Below are positions 63,235 through 64,000 of a DNA stretch of 64,000 nucleotides, piece after piece. Both the position numbers and the translations under genes were made by a program. The stretch lies in NCBI GenBank assembly GCA_963667575.2, contig CAXXHY010000061.1, positions 186,001-250,000 on the forward strand, read 5' to 3'. The stretch comes from G963665495 sp963667575 (GTDB lineage Bacteria; Desulfobacterota; Desulfovibrionia; Desulfovibrionales; Desulfovibrionaceae). Under the pieces are notes generated by a model. It saw only the letters and a list, made by a program, of their open reading frames with translations. It had not been told where the DNA came from and made no database searches. Within the stretch, counting starts at the first letter, position 1. Every line of letters begins with the position of its first letter.

Positions 63235-64000
63235 ATGCGTTTTTTTTCCAAAGACAACCGGAGTTTTCTGGTCCCGGAAGTGGTGCAAACCTCGGCCATG
63301 GACTGCGGACCGGTTGCGCTGAAATGTCTGCTCGAAGGCTTCGGCGTCAACGTCAGCTACGGACGCCTCCGCGAAGCCTGCCAGACCGATGTGGACGGGA
63401 CCTCCATCAACACCCTGGAAGATGTGGCCAGGCAACTCGGCCTTGACGCCGTGCAGGTCATGCTGCCCAAAGACCACCTGCTCCTGCCGGATTCCGCCAC
63501 ACTTCCCGCCATTGTGGTTATTCGCCTTCCCAACGGCCTGACGCATTTTGTCGTGGCCTGGCGCATCCATGGCCCCTTTATCCAGATCATGGATCCGGGC
63601 ACCGGCAGACGCTGGATGCGCACCAGCCGTTTTCTCAGCGAACTCTATCTGCACGAACATCCGGTCCCGGCCCAGGATTGGCGCGAATGGGCCGGATCTG
63701 ACGAAATGCTCGGACCGCTGCGTACGCAATTGCTCGTTGCCGGCGTAGGCGAAGAAAAACGCGGATCAGCTCATCCAGGAAGCCCTGCAGGATCCGGACT
63801 GGCATTCGCTGGCCGCCCTGGACGCCGCTGTCCGGCTGACCCACTCGCTGCTCCGCTCCCACGGGGTGGAACAGGGCGAAGAAGCCGAGAAAATTTTACG
63901 GACCTTTTATCAGGAAACATCCAGGCACGTACGGATTCGCTACCCGGATTCTCCGTCATCCCGCCTTCCTTTCTGGCAGGTCTGCCCTTTTGACGACGGC
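63235..64000 (+). pseudogene. C39-peptidase ABC exporter, N-terminal part (frame-disrupted, runs off window)
   Basis: The first 175 residues form an intact C39 peptidase domain: Cys in VQTSAMDCGPVALKCLLEGF, His in LPNGLTHFVVAWRIHG and Asp in IMDPGTGRRWMR. Such domains cut leader peptides after a GG or GA motif during export. Near 63755 the frame is lost at a run of five A. With four, it continues DQLIQEALQDPDWHSLAALD to the end of the window. The transmembrane and ATPase parts would lie beyond 64000. The gene resembles the peptidase-ABC protein of NHLM bacteriocin systems. Confidence 0.7.

Noticed and set aside
1..64000. CRISPR arrays, rRNA genes, prophage or complete insertion sequences
   Set aside because: No regularly spaced repeats, rRNA segments, phage structural genes or paired IS ends were seen.

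Overview
The window looks like a chromosomal segment of a sulfate-reducing deltaproteobacterium of the Desulfovibrionales type. The main evidence is an adenylate kinase whose LID carries the Cys129-X5-His135-X15-Cys151-X2-Cys154 metal site known from Desulfovibrio gigas, a Tat-exported periplasmic [NiFe] hydrogenase with its own protease and HypC, a CarD-type regulator, and an adk promoter with a Rex-like site. Genus cannot be fixed from the sequence alone. Coding DNA is GC-rich and intergenic DNA is AT-rich.

Layout. 1-8.7 kb: the N-terminal part of an ABC solute-binding protein behind a possible attenuated leader, two unknown genes, a candidate structured RNA, a DUF362 protein, a soluble tandem-Cache sensor, and a slipin/NfeD pair. 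8.8-13.5 kb: the conserved rpmH-rnpA-yidD-yidC-jag-mnmE block, in which rpmH lies wholly inside the only usable rnpA frame. 13.5-23.8 kb: a Cache histidine kinase, a REP-type transposase (RAYT), a LysR/carboxymuconolactone-decarboxylase-like divergent pair, a large surface protein with a C-terminal sorting tail, a cold-shock protein, a sialidase-like protein and an HdeA/B-like protein. 23.8-31.5 kb: malQ, a TreS-maltokinase fusion, a MetPS-like Na+ symporter pair and adk. 31.5-38.6 kb: a minus-strand group (TPR protein, beta-hydroxyacid dehydrogenase, TrkH, TrkA), an exported nitrilase-family protein, ispE and tRNA-Gln. 38.7-43.4 kb: prs, rplY/ctc, pth, carD and rho. 44.6-48.2 kb: hynB-hynA-hynC-hypC behind two pairs of NikR-like half-sites. 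48.3-54.4 kb: an aminotransferase, a SPOR protein, a HEAT-repeat protein, a second protein with a similar C-terminal sorting tail, and a SUI1-family protein.

The most unusual region is 54.6-64.0 kb. It holds an ABC exporter with a degenerate N-terminal domain, two paralogous SPFH membrane proteins, a 33-residue ORF, a ParA-type ATPase, two DUF697-like membrane proteins flanking a strongly expressed 26-residue peptide gene, a short membrane-fusion-like protein and the start of a second exporter with an intact C39 peptidase. I read this as a candidate peptide production and export system resembling double-ABC bacteriocin exporters, with added membrane-scaffold and ATPase components. Four genes or gene segments here show frame disruptions, three of them one extra base in a homopolymer, so either the cluster is decaying or the sequence is locally imperfect. 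The rest of the window shows no such damage.
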